A stretch of DNA of 51,518 nt from Pseudomonadota bacterium. Its GTDB lineage: Bacteria; Pseudomonadota; Gammaproteobacteria; Burkholderiales; Rhodocyclaceae. A program made the position numbers and the translations under genes. Positions 35,227 to 44,958 of this stretch are shown piece after piece. Within the stretch, counting starts at the first letter, position 1, and every line of letters begins with the position of its first letter. The stretch lies in assembly GCA_021811225.1 (NCBI GenBank), contig JAJZPJ010000001.1:1-51518 (forward strand). The letters are read 5' to 3'. The notes under the pieces are model-generated. The model searched no databases and had not been told where the DNA came from. It was given only the letters and a program-made list of their open reading frames with translations.

Positions 35227-36953
35227 AATTCGCCAACAGCCCACTGCTCTCCCAGCGTCTGCCTTCCTGGCGCTCGCGGCTGCTGCTGCTGTGCATCCTG
35301 GCCGGCTTCGCGGTCCTGGCCGGCTGGTCGATCTATCTGCAGGGATTCAATAGCGCCTTCCTGCAGGAGAAGGGGGCGCAACGCTATTCCCGGGTGATCG
35401 AGCTGCCGGCCACGCGCGGACGGATTCTCGACCGCAACGGCCAGGTGCTGGCGGTGTCGACGCCGGTGAAGTCGATCTGGGCCATCCCCGAGGACGCCAA
35501 GCTGCAGCCGGCGCAGGTGAATCAACTGGCGAAGCTGCTGGAGATGGAGCCGCGCGAAGTGGATCGCAAGCTCGCCGACAGCCACGACTTCGTCTACCTC
35601 AAGCGGCAGATTCCGCCCGATGTCGCGGCCAGAATCCTCGCTCTCGATCTGCCCGGCATCCACGACCAGACGGAGTACCGCCGCTATTATCCGACCGGCG
35701 ACGTCACCGCCCATATCCTGGGCTTCACCGGCGCCGGCGACGTCGGCCTGGAAGGGGTCGAACTGGCCTACCAGTCCGTTCTCGCCGGCAAATCCGGCAG
35801 CCGCCGCGTCATCAAGGACCGGCGCGGCGACGTGGTCGAGGACGTCGATTCGATCCGGCCGCCGCGGGACGGCAAGGACGTGGTGCTGGCGCTCGACGAC
35901 CGGATCCAGTACCTCGCCTACGCCAACCTGCGCCGCGCGGTGATCGACAACAAGGCCAAGGCGGGCAGCATCGTGGTGCTCGACGCCAGGACCGGGGAAG
36001 TGCTGGCGCTGGCCAACATGCCCACCTACAACCCGAACAACCGCACCCGGCTGACCGGCGCGCAGCTGAGGAATCGCGCGCTGACCGACACCTTCGAGCC
36101 CGGCTCGACGATGAAGCCCTTCACCATCGCGCTGGCGCTGGACAAGGGCAAGTTCCGCTTCGACAGCCGCATCCAGACCGCGCCCGGCTGGTTCACCATC
36201 GGCACCGCGACGATCCACGATTCCGAGCCGCACGGCATCCTGACGGTGGCCCAGGTGATCCAGAAATCATCGAACATCGGCGCCGCCAAGATCGCCCTCA
36301 CCCTGCCGCCGGAAGAGATGTGGCACAACTTCGAGCGGCTCGGTTTCGGCCACCCGCTGAATCTCGGCTTTCCCGGCGAGGTCGGCGGCCGGGTGCGGCC
36401 GTACCAGCACTGGCGGCCGATCGAGCAGGCCACGATGGCCTACGGCAACGGCATCTCGGTGACCCTGATGCAGCTCGCCCACGCCTATCTGGTGTTCGCC
36501 CGCAACGGCGATCTCATACCCTTGTCGCTGACCAAGCTGGATTCGCCGCCGCTCTTCGGCAAGCAGATTTTCACCGAGCAGACCGCGCACGAAGTGCGGG
36601 CGATGCTGGAAATGGTCGAGGAGCCGGGCGGCACGGCGCCCAAGGCGCGGGTCGCCGGCTATCTGGTCGCCGGCAAGACCGGTACCGCGCACAAGGTGGA
36701 GGGCGGCATCTACGTCAATCGCTACGTCGCCAGCTATGTCGGTTTCGCGCCGGCGACCGATCCGCGCCTGGTGATCGCGGTGATGATCAACGAGCCCAGC
36801 GCCGGCAGCTATTACGGCGGCGACGTCGCCGCGCCGGTCTTTGCCAAGGTGATGGCGGGCAGCCTGCGCGACCTGGGCGTCGCGCCCGACGAGCCGCCGC
36901 AGTCGTTGCAGGCGCTGGGCCAGAACGCCCCCGCGGTCAAGGAGGGCACATGA
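35223..36953 (+). CDS. ftsI: FtsI (PBP3), septal peptidoglycan transpeptidase
   Basis: A 576-residue class B penicillin-binding protein. N-terminal membrane anchor at about 19-40, pedestal domain, then the transpeptidase domain. Active-site motifs: Ser295 in GSTMKPF, SSN at 349-351, and KTGTA at 485-489. It cross-links septal peptidoglycan with FtsW. ATG 35223 overlaps the ftsL stop (ATGA) and its stop overlaps murE. Confidence 0.96.
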   Translation: MKFANSPLLSQRLPSWRSRLLLLCILAGFAVLAGWSIYLQGFNSAFLQEKGAQRYSRVIELPATRGRILDRNGQVLAVSTPVKSIWAIPEDAKLQPAQVNQLAKLLEMEPREVDRKLADSHDFVYLKRQIPPDVAARILALDLPGIHDQTEYRRYYPTGDVTAHILGFTGAGDVGLEGVELAYQSVLAGKSGSRRVIKDRRGDVVEDVDSIRPPRDGKDVVLALDDRIQYLAYANLRRAVIDNKAKAGSIVVLDARTGEVLALANMPTYNPNNRTRLTGAQLRNRALTDTFEPGSTMKPFTIALALDKGKFRFDSRIQTAPGWFTIGTATIHDSEPHGILTVAQVIQKSSNIGAAKIALTLPPEEMWHNFERLGFGHPLNLGFPGEVGGRVRPYQHWRPIEQATMAYGNGISVTLMQLAHAYLVFARNGDLIPLSLTKLDSPPLFGKQIFTEQTAHEVRAMLEMVEEPGGTAPKARVAGYLVAGKTGTAHKVEGGIYVNRYVASYVGFAPATDPRLVIAVMINEPSAGSYYGGDVAAPVFAKVMAGSLRDLGVAPDEPPQSLQALGQNAPAVKEGT

Positions 36954-38467
36954 GCGGCGCGCAGTCCGTCGCAGACGAGCTCAAAAGACGGGGCGTGGCT
37001 CTGACCGGGATCTGCGCCGATTCGCGCCAGTTGAGGGCGGGCGAGGTCTTCGTCGCCCTGTCCGGGGTTCACGGCGACGGCCGCGCGCACATCGACGAGG
37101 CGCTGGCGCGCGGCGCCGCGGCGGTGCTTTGGGAGGACGACGGCCACTACGACGCCCACTCCGCCTGTCCGGCGCTCGCCGTGCCCGCGCTCGGCGTCAG
37201 GGGCCTGCGCGCCCTGTCCGGGGCCATCGCCGATCTGGTCTATGGCCGGGCTGCCGCGCGACTGCGGCTCATCGGGGTCACCGGCACCAACGGCAAGACC
37301 TCGGTGAGCCAGTGGATCGCGCAGGCGATGAGCCTGCTGGGCAGGCCCTGCGCCGTGATCGGTACGCTGGGCAGCGGCTTTCCGGGGGCGATGCAGGCGG
37401 GCATCAACACCACGCCCGATCTGCTCGGCCTGCGCCGCACGCTCTCGGCTCTGGCGGACGCCGGGGCCGAGGCTTGCGCCCTCGAAGCCTCCTCGATCGG
37501 ACTGGTCGAAGGGCGGGTCGCGGGTCTGGAATTCGCCGTCGCGGTGTTCACCAATCTCAGCCGCGACCACCTCGACTACCACGCCGACATGGCCGAGTAC
37601 GGCGACGCCAAGGCGCGGCTCTTCGCCGCGCCGGGGCTCGAGAGCGCGGTGCTCAATCTCGACGACGAATTCGGCAGGACGCTCTGCGCCCGGCTCTCCG
37701 GCAGCGGCGTGCGCCGCCTGGGCTACACCCTGGGTCCGGCGGATCGTCTGGCGGGTCTGGCGGAGGAAATTCTCGCGGCCGAGGATCTCCGGATCACCGG
37801 CGGCGGCATTCACTTCACAGCGCACTTCACCGCGCGCGGCGGCGAGAGCCGGGCGCGAGTCGAGGCGCGTCTGCACGGCCGCTTCAATGCCGCCAATCTG
37901 CTCGCGGTGCTGGGCGCGCTGGTCGCTTCGGGCTATCCGCTATCCGCGGCGGCTGCGGTGCTGGCGCAACTGACGCCGCCGCCGGGAAGGATGCAGGCGG
38001 TGAGCGAGGGTCGGGACGAGCCGCTGGTGGTGGTCGATTACGCCCATAGCCCCGATGCGCTGGAGCAGGCGCTGACCACGCTGCGCGAAGTGGCCGCGGC
38101 GCGCGGCGGCAGGCTCGTCTGCCTGTTCGGCTGCGGCGGCCAGCGCGATGCCGGCAAGCGCCCGCTGATGGGCGCGGTGGCCGAACGCCTGGCCGACCGG
38201 GTGCTGCTCGCCAACGACAATCCGCGCGCCGAGGACCCTCAGGCGATCATCGACGACATCCTGCAAGGCATGAAGAGCGCCCCGCGGGTCGAGCCGGATC
38301 GTGCCGCCGCGATCCGGCTGGCGGTGCTGACGGCCGCGGCGCGGGACGTGGTGCTGCTCGCCGGCAAGGGGCACGAGTCCTACCAGGAGCTCGGCTGCAC
38401 CCGCCTGCCCTTCTCCGATCTCGAACAGGCGCAGCGGGCGTTGTCGGCCCGGAGGAGTGAACGATGA
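36950..38467 (+). CDS. murE: UDP-MurNAc-L-Ala-D-Glu:meso-DAP ligase
   Basis: A 505-residue Mur ligase adding the third residue of the stem peptide. ATP site GVTGTNGKTSVSQW, central-domain motifs INTTPD and LSRDHLDYHADM, and the DNPR motif (LANDNPRAEDP) that marks meso-diaminopimelate specificity, expected for a Gram-negative. Starts at ATG 36950 overlapping the ftsI stop; stop overlaps murF. Confidence 0.96.
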   Translation: MSGAQSVADELKRRGVALTGICADSRQLRAGEVFVALSGVHGDGRAHIDEALARGAAAVLWEDDGHYDAHSACPALAVPALGVRGLRALSGAIADLVYGRAAARLRLIGVTGTNGKTSVSQWIAQAMSLLGRPCAVIGTLGSGFPGAMQAGINTTPDLLGLRRTLSALADAGAEACALEASSIGLVEGRVAGLEFAVAVFTNLSRDHLDYHADMAEYGDAKARLFAAPGLESAVLNLDDEFGRTLCARLSGSGVRRLGYTLGPADRLAGLAEEILAAEDLRITGGGIHFTAHFTARGGESRARVEARLHGRFNAANLLAVLGALVASGYPLSAAAAVLAQLTPPPGRMQAVSEGRDEPLVVVDYAHSPDALEQALTTLREVAAARGGRLVCLFGCGGQRDAGKRPLMGAVAERLADRVLLANDNPRAEDPQAIIDDILQGMKSAPRVEPDRAAAIRLAVLTAAARDVVLLAGKGHESYQELGCTRLPFSDLEQAQRALSARRSER

Positions 38468-39903
38468 TGACGCTAGCAGCGGCGGCACAGGCTACGGGCG
38501 GCGAGTTGGCGAACTGCGACGCGCAAGGCAGCTTCGTCGGCGTGTGCACCGACAGCCGCAGCGTCAAAGCCGGCGAACTGTTCATCGCCCTGAGAGGGGA
38601 AAATTTCGACGGTCATGACTATGTCGTCGCGGCGCTGGGGGCGGGCGCGGCGGCGGCGATGGTCGAGGCGAAGTGGGTCGCGGAGTTTGCCCGGCGCACC
38701 AGGACGGAAGCCAAGGGAGGGCCGCTGCCGCTGCTCGTCGTGGCCGATACCCGGCTGGCGCTGGGCAGGCTCGCCGCATACTGGCGCGGCCGCTTCGAAC
38801 TGCCGCTGATCGCCGTCACCGGCAGCAACGGCAAGACCACGGTCAAGGAAATGTGCGCCGCCATCCTGAGGGCGCAGGCGCGCGCCGCCGGCCTGGATCC
38901 GGCCGGTGCGGTGCTGGCCACCGCGGGCAATCTCAACAACGACATCGGCATGCCGCTGACCCTGCTCAAGCTGAATGCCGGCCACCGCGCCGCGGTGATC
39001 GAGATGGGCATGAACCATCCGGGCGAGATCGACTACCTGACGAACATCGCGCGTCCCAGCGTCGCCGTCGTCACCAACGCCCAGCGCGCCCATCTCGCCG
39101 GACTGGGCAGCATCAAGGCGGTGGCGCAGGCCAAGGGCGAGATCTTCGCCGGACTGATCGATGCCGGCACCGCGGTGATCAACGACGACGACGCTCACGC
39201 CGCGCTCTGGCGCGAGCTGGCCGGCAGCCACCGCATCATCGGCTTCTCGCTGGAGGGCGCCGCGGGTTCAGGAGCGAAGGTCACCGGGGAACTCGGCCAC
39301 CGCGCCTTCGGCAGCCGGCTGCAACTATCGACGCCGGCCGGTGCGGCGGCGGTCGAACTGCGCTTGCCCGGGCGTCACAACGCCGCCAATGCGCTGGCGG
39401 CGACGGCGGCCTGCCTCGCCGCCGGGGCGGATCTCGCCGCCGTGGTCGCCGGCTTGTCCGGCTATGCCGGCGCCAAGGGCCGACTGCAGCGCCGAGCGGC
39501 GATGAATGCCGCGACGCTGATCGACGACAGCTACAACGCCAATCCCGACTCGATGCGCGCCGCCATCGACGTGCTGGCGGCGCTGCCGGGAAAGAAGATC
39601 CTGGTCATCGGCGACATGGGCGAGATCGGCGCCGCGGCGGCCCAGTTCCACGACGAGATCGGCGGCTACGCCAAGAGCATGGGCATAGACCGGCTGCTGG
39701 CGGTGGGCGAGCAGACGGCCACCGCGGTGCGCAACTTCGACGGCGGCGGCAGCCATTTCAAGAACGTGACGGCGCTGATCGAGAGCCTGCGGCGGCTGCT
39801 CGACGCGGATACGACGGTGCTGGTCAAGGGCTCGCGCTTCATGAAGATGGAGCGCGTGGTCGATGCCATCGCGGCACAGGAAGGGGAATCCGATGTTGCT
39901 TGA
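38464..39903 (+). CDS. murF: UDP-MurNAc-tripeptide:D-Ala-D-Ala ligase
   Basis: A 479-residue Mur ligase that attaches D-Ala-D-Ala. N-terminal substrate domain with CTDSRSVKAGELFIALRG, ATP site VTGSNGKTTVKEM, conserved AVIEMGMNHPGEI and DDSYNANPDSMRAAI. Starts at ATG 38464 (a second ATG follows at once). Overlaps murE by four bases and mraY by eleven. Confidence 0.96.
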   Translation: MMTLAAAAQATGGELANCDAQGSFVGVCTDSRSVKAGELFIALRGENFDGHDYVVAALGAGAAAAMVEAKWVAEFARRTRTEAKGGPLPLLVVADTRLALGRLAAYWRGRFELPLIAVTGSNGKTTVKEMCAAILRAQARAAGLDPAGAVLATAGNLNNDIGMPLTLLKLNAGHRAAVIEMGMNHPGEIDYLTNIARPSVAVVTNAQRAHLAGLGSIKAVAQAKGEIFAGLIDAGTAVINDDDAHAALWRELAGSHRIIGFSLEGAAGSGAKVTGELGHRAFGSRLQLSTPAGAAAVELRLPGRHNAANALAATAACLAAGADLAAVVAGLSGYAGAKGRLQRRAAMNAATLIDDSYNANPDSMRAAIDVLAALPGKKILVIGDMGEIGAAAAQFHDEIGGYAKSMGIDRLLAVGEQTATAVRNFDGGGSHFKNVTALIESLRRLLDADTTVLVKGSRFMKMERVVDAIAAQEGESDVA

Positions 39904-41047
39904 ACTCACCCAGTGGCTGGCGAAGGACGTCCGCGCCTTCAACGTCTTCGCCTACATCACGCTGCGCGCGGTGCTGGCCACCCTGACCTCGCTGATCATT
40001 TCCTTCATCTTCGGCCCGATGCTGATCCGCTGGCTCACCGCCAAGAAGATCGGCCAGGCGGTGCGCGACGACGGCCCGCAGAGCCATCTCATCAAGGCCG
40101 GGACGCCGACCATGGGCGGCGCCCTGATCCTGATCTCGATGACCGTGAGCACCTTGTTGTGGAGCGAGCTCAACAACCGCTTCGTCTGGATCGTGCTGGC
40201 GGTGACGCTCGGTTTCGGCGTGATCGGCTGGGTGGACGACTGGCGCAAGGTGGTGCATGGCAATCCCAAGGGGCTGTCGGCCCGGAAGAAGTTCTTCTGG
40301 CAGTCGGCGATCGGCCTGATCGCCGCCGTGTATCTGGCCTTCTCGGTGTCGGCCCACGACAACACGCGCTTCATCGACCTGTTCTGGGCCTGGCTGCAAA
40401 GCGGCTTCAGCATCCATCTGCCGGCCCGGGCCGACCTGATCGTGCCCTTCTTCAAGAGCGTGTCCTATCCGCTCGGCGTCTTCGGCTTCATCGCGCTCAC
40501 CTACTTCGTCATCGTCGGCACCAGCAACGCGGTGAATCTCACCGATGGCCTGGACGGCCTGGCGATCATGCCGACGGTGATGGTCGGCGCGGCGCTGGGC
40601 ATCTTCGCCTACGTCGCCGGCCACGCCGGCTATTCCAAGTACCTGCTGCTGCCGTTCATTCCCGGCGCCGGCGAGCTGACGGTGTTCTGCGGCGCGCTGG
40701 TCGGCGCGGGCCTGGGCTTCCTCTGGTTCAACGCCTATCCGGCCGAGGTGTTCATGGGCGACGTCGGCGCGCTGGCGCTGGGCGCCGCGCTGGGCACGGT
40801 GGCGGTGATCGTGCGCCAGGAGATCCTGCTGTTCATCATGGGCGGCGTGTTCGTCGCCGAGACCCTGTCGGTGATGCTGCAGGTGCTGTACTTCAAGTGG
40901 TCGGGCGGCAAGCGCATCTTCCGCATGGCGCCCCTGCACCACCACTACGAGCTGTCCGGCTGGAAGGAGACCCAGATCGTGGTCCGCTTCTGGATCATCA
41001 CCATCATGCTGGTGCTGTTCGGCCTGTCGACGCTGAAGATACGATGA
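39893..41047 (+). CDS. mraY: Phospho-MurNAc-pentapeptide transferase (lipid I synthase)
   Basis: A 384-residue integral membrane enzyme with about ten helices that moves phospho-MurNAc-pentapeptide to undecaprenyl phosphate. Key motifs: AGTPTMGGALIL, the Asp pair in GWVDDWRKV, NLTDGLDGLA with catalytic Asp, and FRMAPLHHHYEL. About 25 residues longer than E. coli MraY, as in other betaproteobacteria. ATG 39893 matches the family start; murD overlaps by four bases. Confidence 0.96.
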   Translation: MLLELTQWLAKDVRAFNVFAYITLRAVLATLTSLIISFIFGPMLIRWLTAKKIGQAVRDDGPQSHLIKAGTPTMGGALILISMTVSTLLWSELNNRFVWIVLAVTLGFGVIGWVDDWRKVVHGNPKGLSARKKFFWQSAIGLIAAVYLAFSVSAHDNTRFIDLFWAWLQSGFSIHLPARADLIVPFFKSVSYPLGVFGFIALTYFVIVGTSNAVNLTDGLDGLAIMPTVMVGAALGIFAYVAGHAGYSKYLLLPFIPGAGELTVFCGALVGAGLGFLWFNAYPAEVFMGDVGALALGAALGTVAVIVRQEILLFIMGGVFVAETLSVMLQVLYFKWSGGKRIFRMAPLHHHYELSGWKETQIVVRFWIITIMLVLFGLSTLKIR

Positions 41048-42468
41048 CGCTCTCGGGCAAACGGGTACTCGTTCTCGGCCTGGGCGAATCCGGGCTGGCG
41101 ATGGCGCGCTGGTGCCAGCGCCAGGGCGCGCGCGTGCGCGTCGCCGACACGCGGCAGGCGCCGCCGGCGCTGGCGCAGCTGCAGGGCAGCGTACCCTCGG
41201 CCCGGTTCGTTCCCGGCGACTTCATCCGCAACCCGGACAAGGCCCTGCTCGAGGGCGTCGATCTGGTCGCGCTCTCGCCCGGGCTCTCGGGCGGCTCCCT
41301 GCTGCTGATCGAAGCGCAAGCCCGCGGCATCCCGGTGCTAGGCGAGATCGAACTGTTCGCGCAGGCGCTGCGCGGCCCGGCCGGGCGCGGCGAGGACCAG
41401 GGACAAAGCCGGGTGATCGCGATCACCGGCACCAACGGCAAGACCACGACCACGGCGCTGACCGCGCACCTGTGCCGCGCCGCGGGCCGGGACGCGGAGG
41501 CCGCCGGCAACATCTCGCCCTCGGCGCTCACCGCGCTGATGGCGCGTCTGGACGAGGGCCGCCTGCCCGACGTGTGGGTGCTGGAACTGTCGAGCTTCCA
41601 GCTGGAGACGACGTCTTCGCTCGACGCCGATGCGGCGACGGTGCTCAACATCAGCGAGGACCACCTCGACCGCTACATCGACCTCGACGACTACGCCAGC
41701 GCCAAGGCGCGCATCTTCCAGGGGAGCGGCGCGCAGGCGCTGAACCGGCAGGATGCCTACGTGCGGAGGATGGCGCTGCCCGGTCGACGGCTCGTGAGCT
41801 TCGGTCTCGACGCGCCGGGAATGAGCGAGGATTTCGGCCTGCGCGTGAAGGGGGGCGAGCCCTGGCTGGTGCAAGGCGAACGCACCCTGCTGGCGCAGTC
41901 GGCGCTGCCCCTCGCCGGTCTGCACAACGCCGCCAACGCGCTGGCGGCCTTGGCGCTGTGCCACGCCATCGGCCTGCCGCTATCCCGGCTGGTCGAAGGC
42001 CTGAAGAGCTTCAAGGGTCTGCCGCACCGCGTCGAGAAGATCGCCGAGCTCGGTCTCGTGAATTATTTCGACGATTCCAAGGGCACCAACGTCGGCGCCA
42101 CGGTCGCGGCGCTCGCCGGACTCGGCGGCGAGAGGGAGGGCGGCAAGATCGTCCTGATCGCGGGCGGCGAGGGCAAGGGTCAGGATTTCACGCCGCTCGC
42201 CGCTGCGGTCAAGCAACACGCCCGGGCCGTGGTGCTGATCGGCCGGGATGCGCCGCTGATGGCGGCGGCGATCGCACCCGCCGGCGTGCCCATCGTCGCT
42301 GCCGCGGACATGGGAGCGGCGGTGCGCGCCGCTGCCGCCGCGGCCCGGCCGGGCGACGCGGTGCTGCTCTCGCCGGCCTGCGCCAGCTTCGACATGTATC
42401 GCAATTACGTCCACCGCGCCGAGGTCTTCGTCGCCGCGGTGAATGCTCTGGCGGGAGCGGCCGCATGA
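41044..42468 (+). CDS. murD: UDP-MurNAc-L-Ala:D-Glu ligase
   Basis: A 474-residue Mur ligase adding D-Glu. N-terminal Rossmann-like domain (VLVLGLGESGLAMARWC), ATP site ITGTNGKTTTTAL, ELSSFQLETT, NISEDHLDRY, and C-terminal domain with DDSKGTNVGATVAAL. Starts at ATG 41044 overlapping mraY; stop overlaps ftsW by four bases. Confidence 0.95.
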   Translation: MTLSGKRVLVLGLGESGLAMARWCQRQGARVRVADTRQAPPALAQLQGSVPSARFVPGDFIRNPDKALLEGVDLVALSPGLSGGSLLLIEAQARGIPVLGEIELFAQALRGPAGRGEDQGQSRVIAITGTNGKTTTTALTAHLCRAAGRDAEAAGNISPSALTALMARLDEGRLPDVWVLELSSFQLETTSSLDADAATVLNISEDHLDRYIDLDDYASAKARIFQGSGAQALNRQDAYVRRMALPGRRLVSFGLDAPGMSEDFGLRVKGGEPWLVQGERTLLAQSALPLAGLHNAANALAALALCHAIGLPLSRLVEGLKSFKGLPHRVEKIAELGLVNYFDDSKGTNVGATVAALAGLGGEREGGKIVLIAGGEGKGQDFTPLAAAVKQHARAVVLIGRDAPLMAAAIAPAGVPIVAAADMGAAVRAAAAAARPGDAVLLSPACASFDMYRNYVHRAEVFVAAVNALAGAAA

Positions 42469-43616
42469 TGCGCCAGATGCCCGCCGCGCCCCAGGAGATC
42501 GACGTCTGGCTGCTCTGGTCGGCGCTGTCTCTGCTGTTGTTCGGCCTGGTGATGGTCTATTCGGCGTCGATCGCCACCGCCGAGGCGAGCAAGTTCACCG
42601 GCTATCAGTCGACCTATTTCCTGGTCCGGCACGGGGTGTTCGTGAGCATCGGCCTGATCGTCGGCGCGGTGGTCTTTCAGGTGCCGGTGCGCCTCTGGCA
42701 GCAGATCGCCCCCGGACTGTTCGTCGCCGGCCTGGTGTTGCTCCTGGCGGTGCTGGTGCCGCACCTCGGCCGATCGGTCAATGGCGCCCACCGCTGGCTG
42801 CCGCTGGGACCGGTGAATCTCCAGCCCTCGGAGCTGACCAAGCTCCTGGTGGTGCTCTATGCCGCCGATTACACGACGCGCAAGCTCACCGACATGGACT
42901 CGTTCCGCCGCGGCTTCTTCCCGATGGCGATGGTCATGCTGCTGGTCGGCGGCCTGCTGCTCAAGGAGCCCGACTTCGGCGCCTTCGTGGTGGTCGTCTG
43001 CATCGCCATGGGCATCCTGTTTCTGGGCGGCATCAATATCCGGCTGTTCGCTGCGCTGATGGTGGTGCTGCTGATCGGTTTCGTGGCGCTGATCTGGATC
43101 TCGCCCTACCGCCGCGAGCGCATCTTCGGCTTCATGGATCCCTGGCAGAACGATCTCGGCCGCGGCTACCAGTTGTCCCACGCCCTGATCGCCTTCGGCC
43201 GCGGCGAATGGTTCGGCGTCGGCCTGGGCGCCAGCGTCGAGAAGCTGTTCTATCTGCCCGAGGCGCATACCGACTTCCTGCTCGCGGTCATCGCCGAAGA
43301 GCTCGGCTTCGTCGGCGTCGCCGTGGTGATCGGTCTGTTCGCGCTGATCGTGCAGCGCGCCTTCGTCATCGGCCGCCAGGCGCTGACCCTGGACCGCGTC
43401 TATGCCGGTCTGGTGGCGCAGGGCGTGGGCATCTGGATCGGCATCCAGGCCTTCATCAACATGGGCGTCAATATGGGCTTCCTGCCGACCAAGGGCCTGA
43501 CCCTGCCGCTGATGAGCTACGGCGGCTCCGGCATCGTCGTCAACTGCATCGCGCTGGCCATCCTGCTGCGCGTGGATTATGAAAACAGATTGCTCATGCG
43601 GGGGCAGCCCGCATGA
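42465..43616 (+). CDS. ftsW: FtsW, septal peptidoglycan polymerase (SEDS family)
   Basis: A 383-residue SEDS glycosyltransferase with about ten helices, polymerising lipid II at the septum together with FtsI. Motifs: LVMVYSASIATAE, NGAHRWLPLGPVNLQPSE, LLLKEPDFGAFVV, GRGYQLSHALIAFGRGEWFG and LPLMSYGGSG. ATG 42465 (or 42468) follows inside the murD end. It is followed by the largest gap in the cluster (262 bases) before murG. Confidence 0.95.
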   Translation: MMRQMPAAPQEIDVWLLWSALSLLLFGLVMVYSASIATAEASKFTGYQSTYFLVRHGVFVSIGLIVGAVVFQVPVRLWQQIAPGLFVAGLVLLLAVLVPHLGRSVNGAHRWLPLGPVNLQPSELTKLLVVLYAADYTTRKLTDMDSFRRGFFPMAMVMLLVGGLLLKEPDFGAFVVVVCIAMGILFLGGINIRLFAALMVVLLIGFVALIWISPYRRERIFGFMDPWQNDLGRGYQLSHALIAFGRGEWFGVGLGASVEKLFYLPEAHTDFLLAVIAEELGFVGVAVVIGLFALIVQRAFVIGRQALTLDRVYAGLVAQGVGIWIGIQAFINMGVNMGFLPTKGLTLPLMSYGGSGIVVNCIALAILLRVDYENRLLMRGQPA

Positions 43617-43649
43617 GCAATCTGTTTCGGCGCAGGCTAACTTGGCCGC

Positions 43650-43718
43650 GTAGGTCGGACTTCAGTCCGACATGTCCCACGGGACCGCTTATGGTCGTCG
43701 GGCTAAAGCCCGACCTAC
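43650..43718. repeat. REP/BIME-like palindromic element
   Basis: A 69-base element bounded by GTAGGTCGG (43650-43658) and its inverse CCGACCTAC (43710-43718). Inside are two hairpins, GTCGGAC-ttca-GTCCGAC (43654-43671) and GTCGGGC-taaa-GCCCGAC (43697-43714). This is the architecture of paired REP sequences, which occur in many copies in some betaproteobacterial genomes. Only one copy is visible in this window. Confidence 0.75.
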
Positions 43719-43719
43719 T

Positions 43720-43779
43720 GGAGGCATCGGGCGATGACTAAGACCCTATTGGTCATGGCTGGAGGCACGGGCGGACACA
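43720..43779 (+). repeat. Duplicated murG start, upstream copy (partner at 43865-43924)
   Basis: Sixty bases, from the ribosome site GGAGG through codon 15 of murG, are repeated at 43865-43924 with only three differences (AAG/AAA, GCT/GCC, GGA/GGC), all silent in the murG frame. The distance between copies is 145 bases. Confidence 0.92.
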
Positions 43780-43886
43780 AATTTGGCTGCGGCCGCGCCA
43801 CGCGCTTAACGTTCGCTACGCTCACATTAGCCTACGCCGAAGATGTGTCCGCACGGAGTTTATCGGAGGCATCGGGCGATGACTAA
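43734..43886 (+). pseudogene. Truncated murG copy: 50-codon open frame ending at the real murG start
   Basis: It begins MTKTLLVMAGGTGGH exactly like MurG, then diverges after the glycine-rich loop into 35 unrelated residues (KFGCGRATRLTFATL...). Its TAA stop (43884-43886) overlaps the ATG region of intact murG (43879). The frame retains a ribosome site, so it may be translated and could couple ribosomes to murG; it cannot be a working enzyme. Confidence 0.75.
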
Positions 43887-44958
43887 AACCCTATTGGTCA
43901 TGGCCGGCGGCACGGGCGGACACATCTTTCCCGGGCTGGCGGTGGCCGACTACGTCCGCGAACAGGGCTGGCATGTGGTCTGGCTCGGCAACCCGGCGGG
44001 CATGGAGGCCCGGCTGGTGCCGGCGCGCGGCTACGAGCTGGCGCCGCTCAACTTCGCTGCGCTGCGCGGCAAGGGCCCCCTGAGAAAACTGCTGCTGCCG
44101 TTCAAGCTGGTCTCCGCCCTGTGGCAGGCGCAACGGGCCTTGAGCCGCATCCGGCCCGACGTGGTGCTCGGCATGGGCGGCTTCGTCAGTTTCCCCGGCG
44201 GCTTGATGGCGGCGCTGACGCGGCGGCCGCTGGTGGTGCATGAGCAGAATTCGGTGGCGGGCTTGGCCAACCGCGTCCTGGCGCGCGTCGCCAATCGCGT
44301 TCTGACCGGCTTCCCCGGCACGCTCGGGCGGGCCGAGTGGTGCGGCAATCCGCTGCGCGCCGAGATCGCCGCCCTGGCCGCTCCGGCGCAGCGTTTCAAG
44401 GATAGGGCCGGACCGCTGCGTCTGCTGGTGCTGGGCGGCAGCTTGGGCGCCACGGCGCTGAACGAGACCGTGCCGCGAGCGCTGGCGCTGCTGCCCGAGG
44501 AAGCGCGGCCGCAGGTCGTGCACCAGTCGGGCGAGAGGCACCTCGAAGCGCTGAAGCAGAGCTATGGAGCGGCGGGGGTCAAGGCCGAGTGCGTCGCCTT
44601 CATCGAGGACATGGCCGGCGCCTACGCCTGGGCCGACCTGGTGGTCTGCCGCGCCGGTGCGCTCACCGTCGCCGAGCTGGCGGCCGCCGGCGTCGCCAGC
44701 ATCCTGATCCCCTTTCCGCACGCGGTGGACGATCACCAGAGCGGCAACGCCCGCTTTCTGGCCAATGCCGGCGCCGCCATCCTGCTGCCGCAGGCGGAAC
44801 TGACGCCGGAGCGGCTCTCGCTGATGCGCAATCTGACGCGCGCGCAACTGCTGCAGATGGCCGAGAAGGCGCGCGCCCTGGCCAAGCCCGAAGCCACCGC
44901 GGCCGTGGCCTGGGCCTGCATGGTGTTGGCCAAACGAGAGGTCGGCGATGAAGCATAA
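43879..44958 (+). CDS. murG: MurG, lipid II synthase (GlcNAc transferase)
   Basis: A 359-residue GT-B glycosyltransferase that adds GlcNAc to lipid I at the inner face of the membrane. Motifs: MAGGTGGHIFPGLAVA, GMGGFVSFPGGLMA, VVHEQNSVAGLANRVL, VLGGSLGATALNE and PFPHAVDDHQSGNARFL. ATG 43879 carries GGAGG about ten bases upstream. The 5' end is duplicated at 43720-43779. Overlaps murC by eleven bases. Confidence 0.96.
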   Translation: MTKTLLVMAGGTGGHIFPGLAVADYVREQGWHVVWLGNPAGMEARLVPARGYELAPLNFAALRGKGPLRKLLLPFKLVSALWQAQRALSRIRPDVVLGMGGFVSFPGGLMAALTRRPLVVHEQNSVAGLANRVLARVANRVLTGFPGTLGRAEWCGNPLRAEIAALAAPAQRFKDRAGPLRLLVLGGSLGATALNETVPRALALLPEEARPQVVHQSGERHLEALKQSYGAAGVKAECVAFIEDMAGAYAWADLVVCRAGALTVAELAAAGVASILIPFPHAVDDHQSGNARFLANAGAAILLPQAELTPERLSLMRNLTRAQLLQMAEKARALAKPEATAAVAWACMVLAKREVGDEA

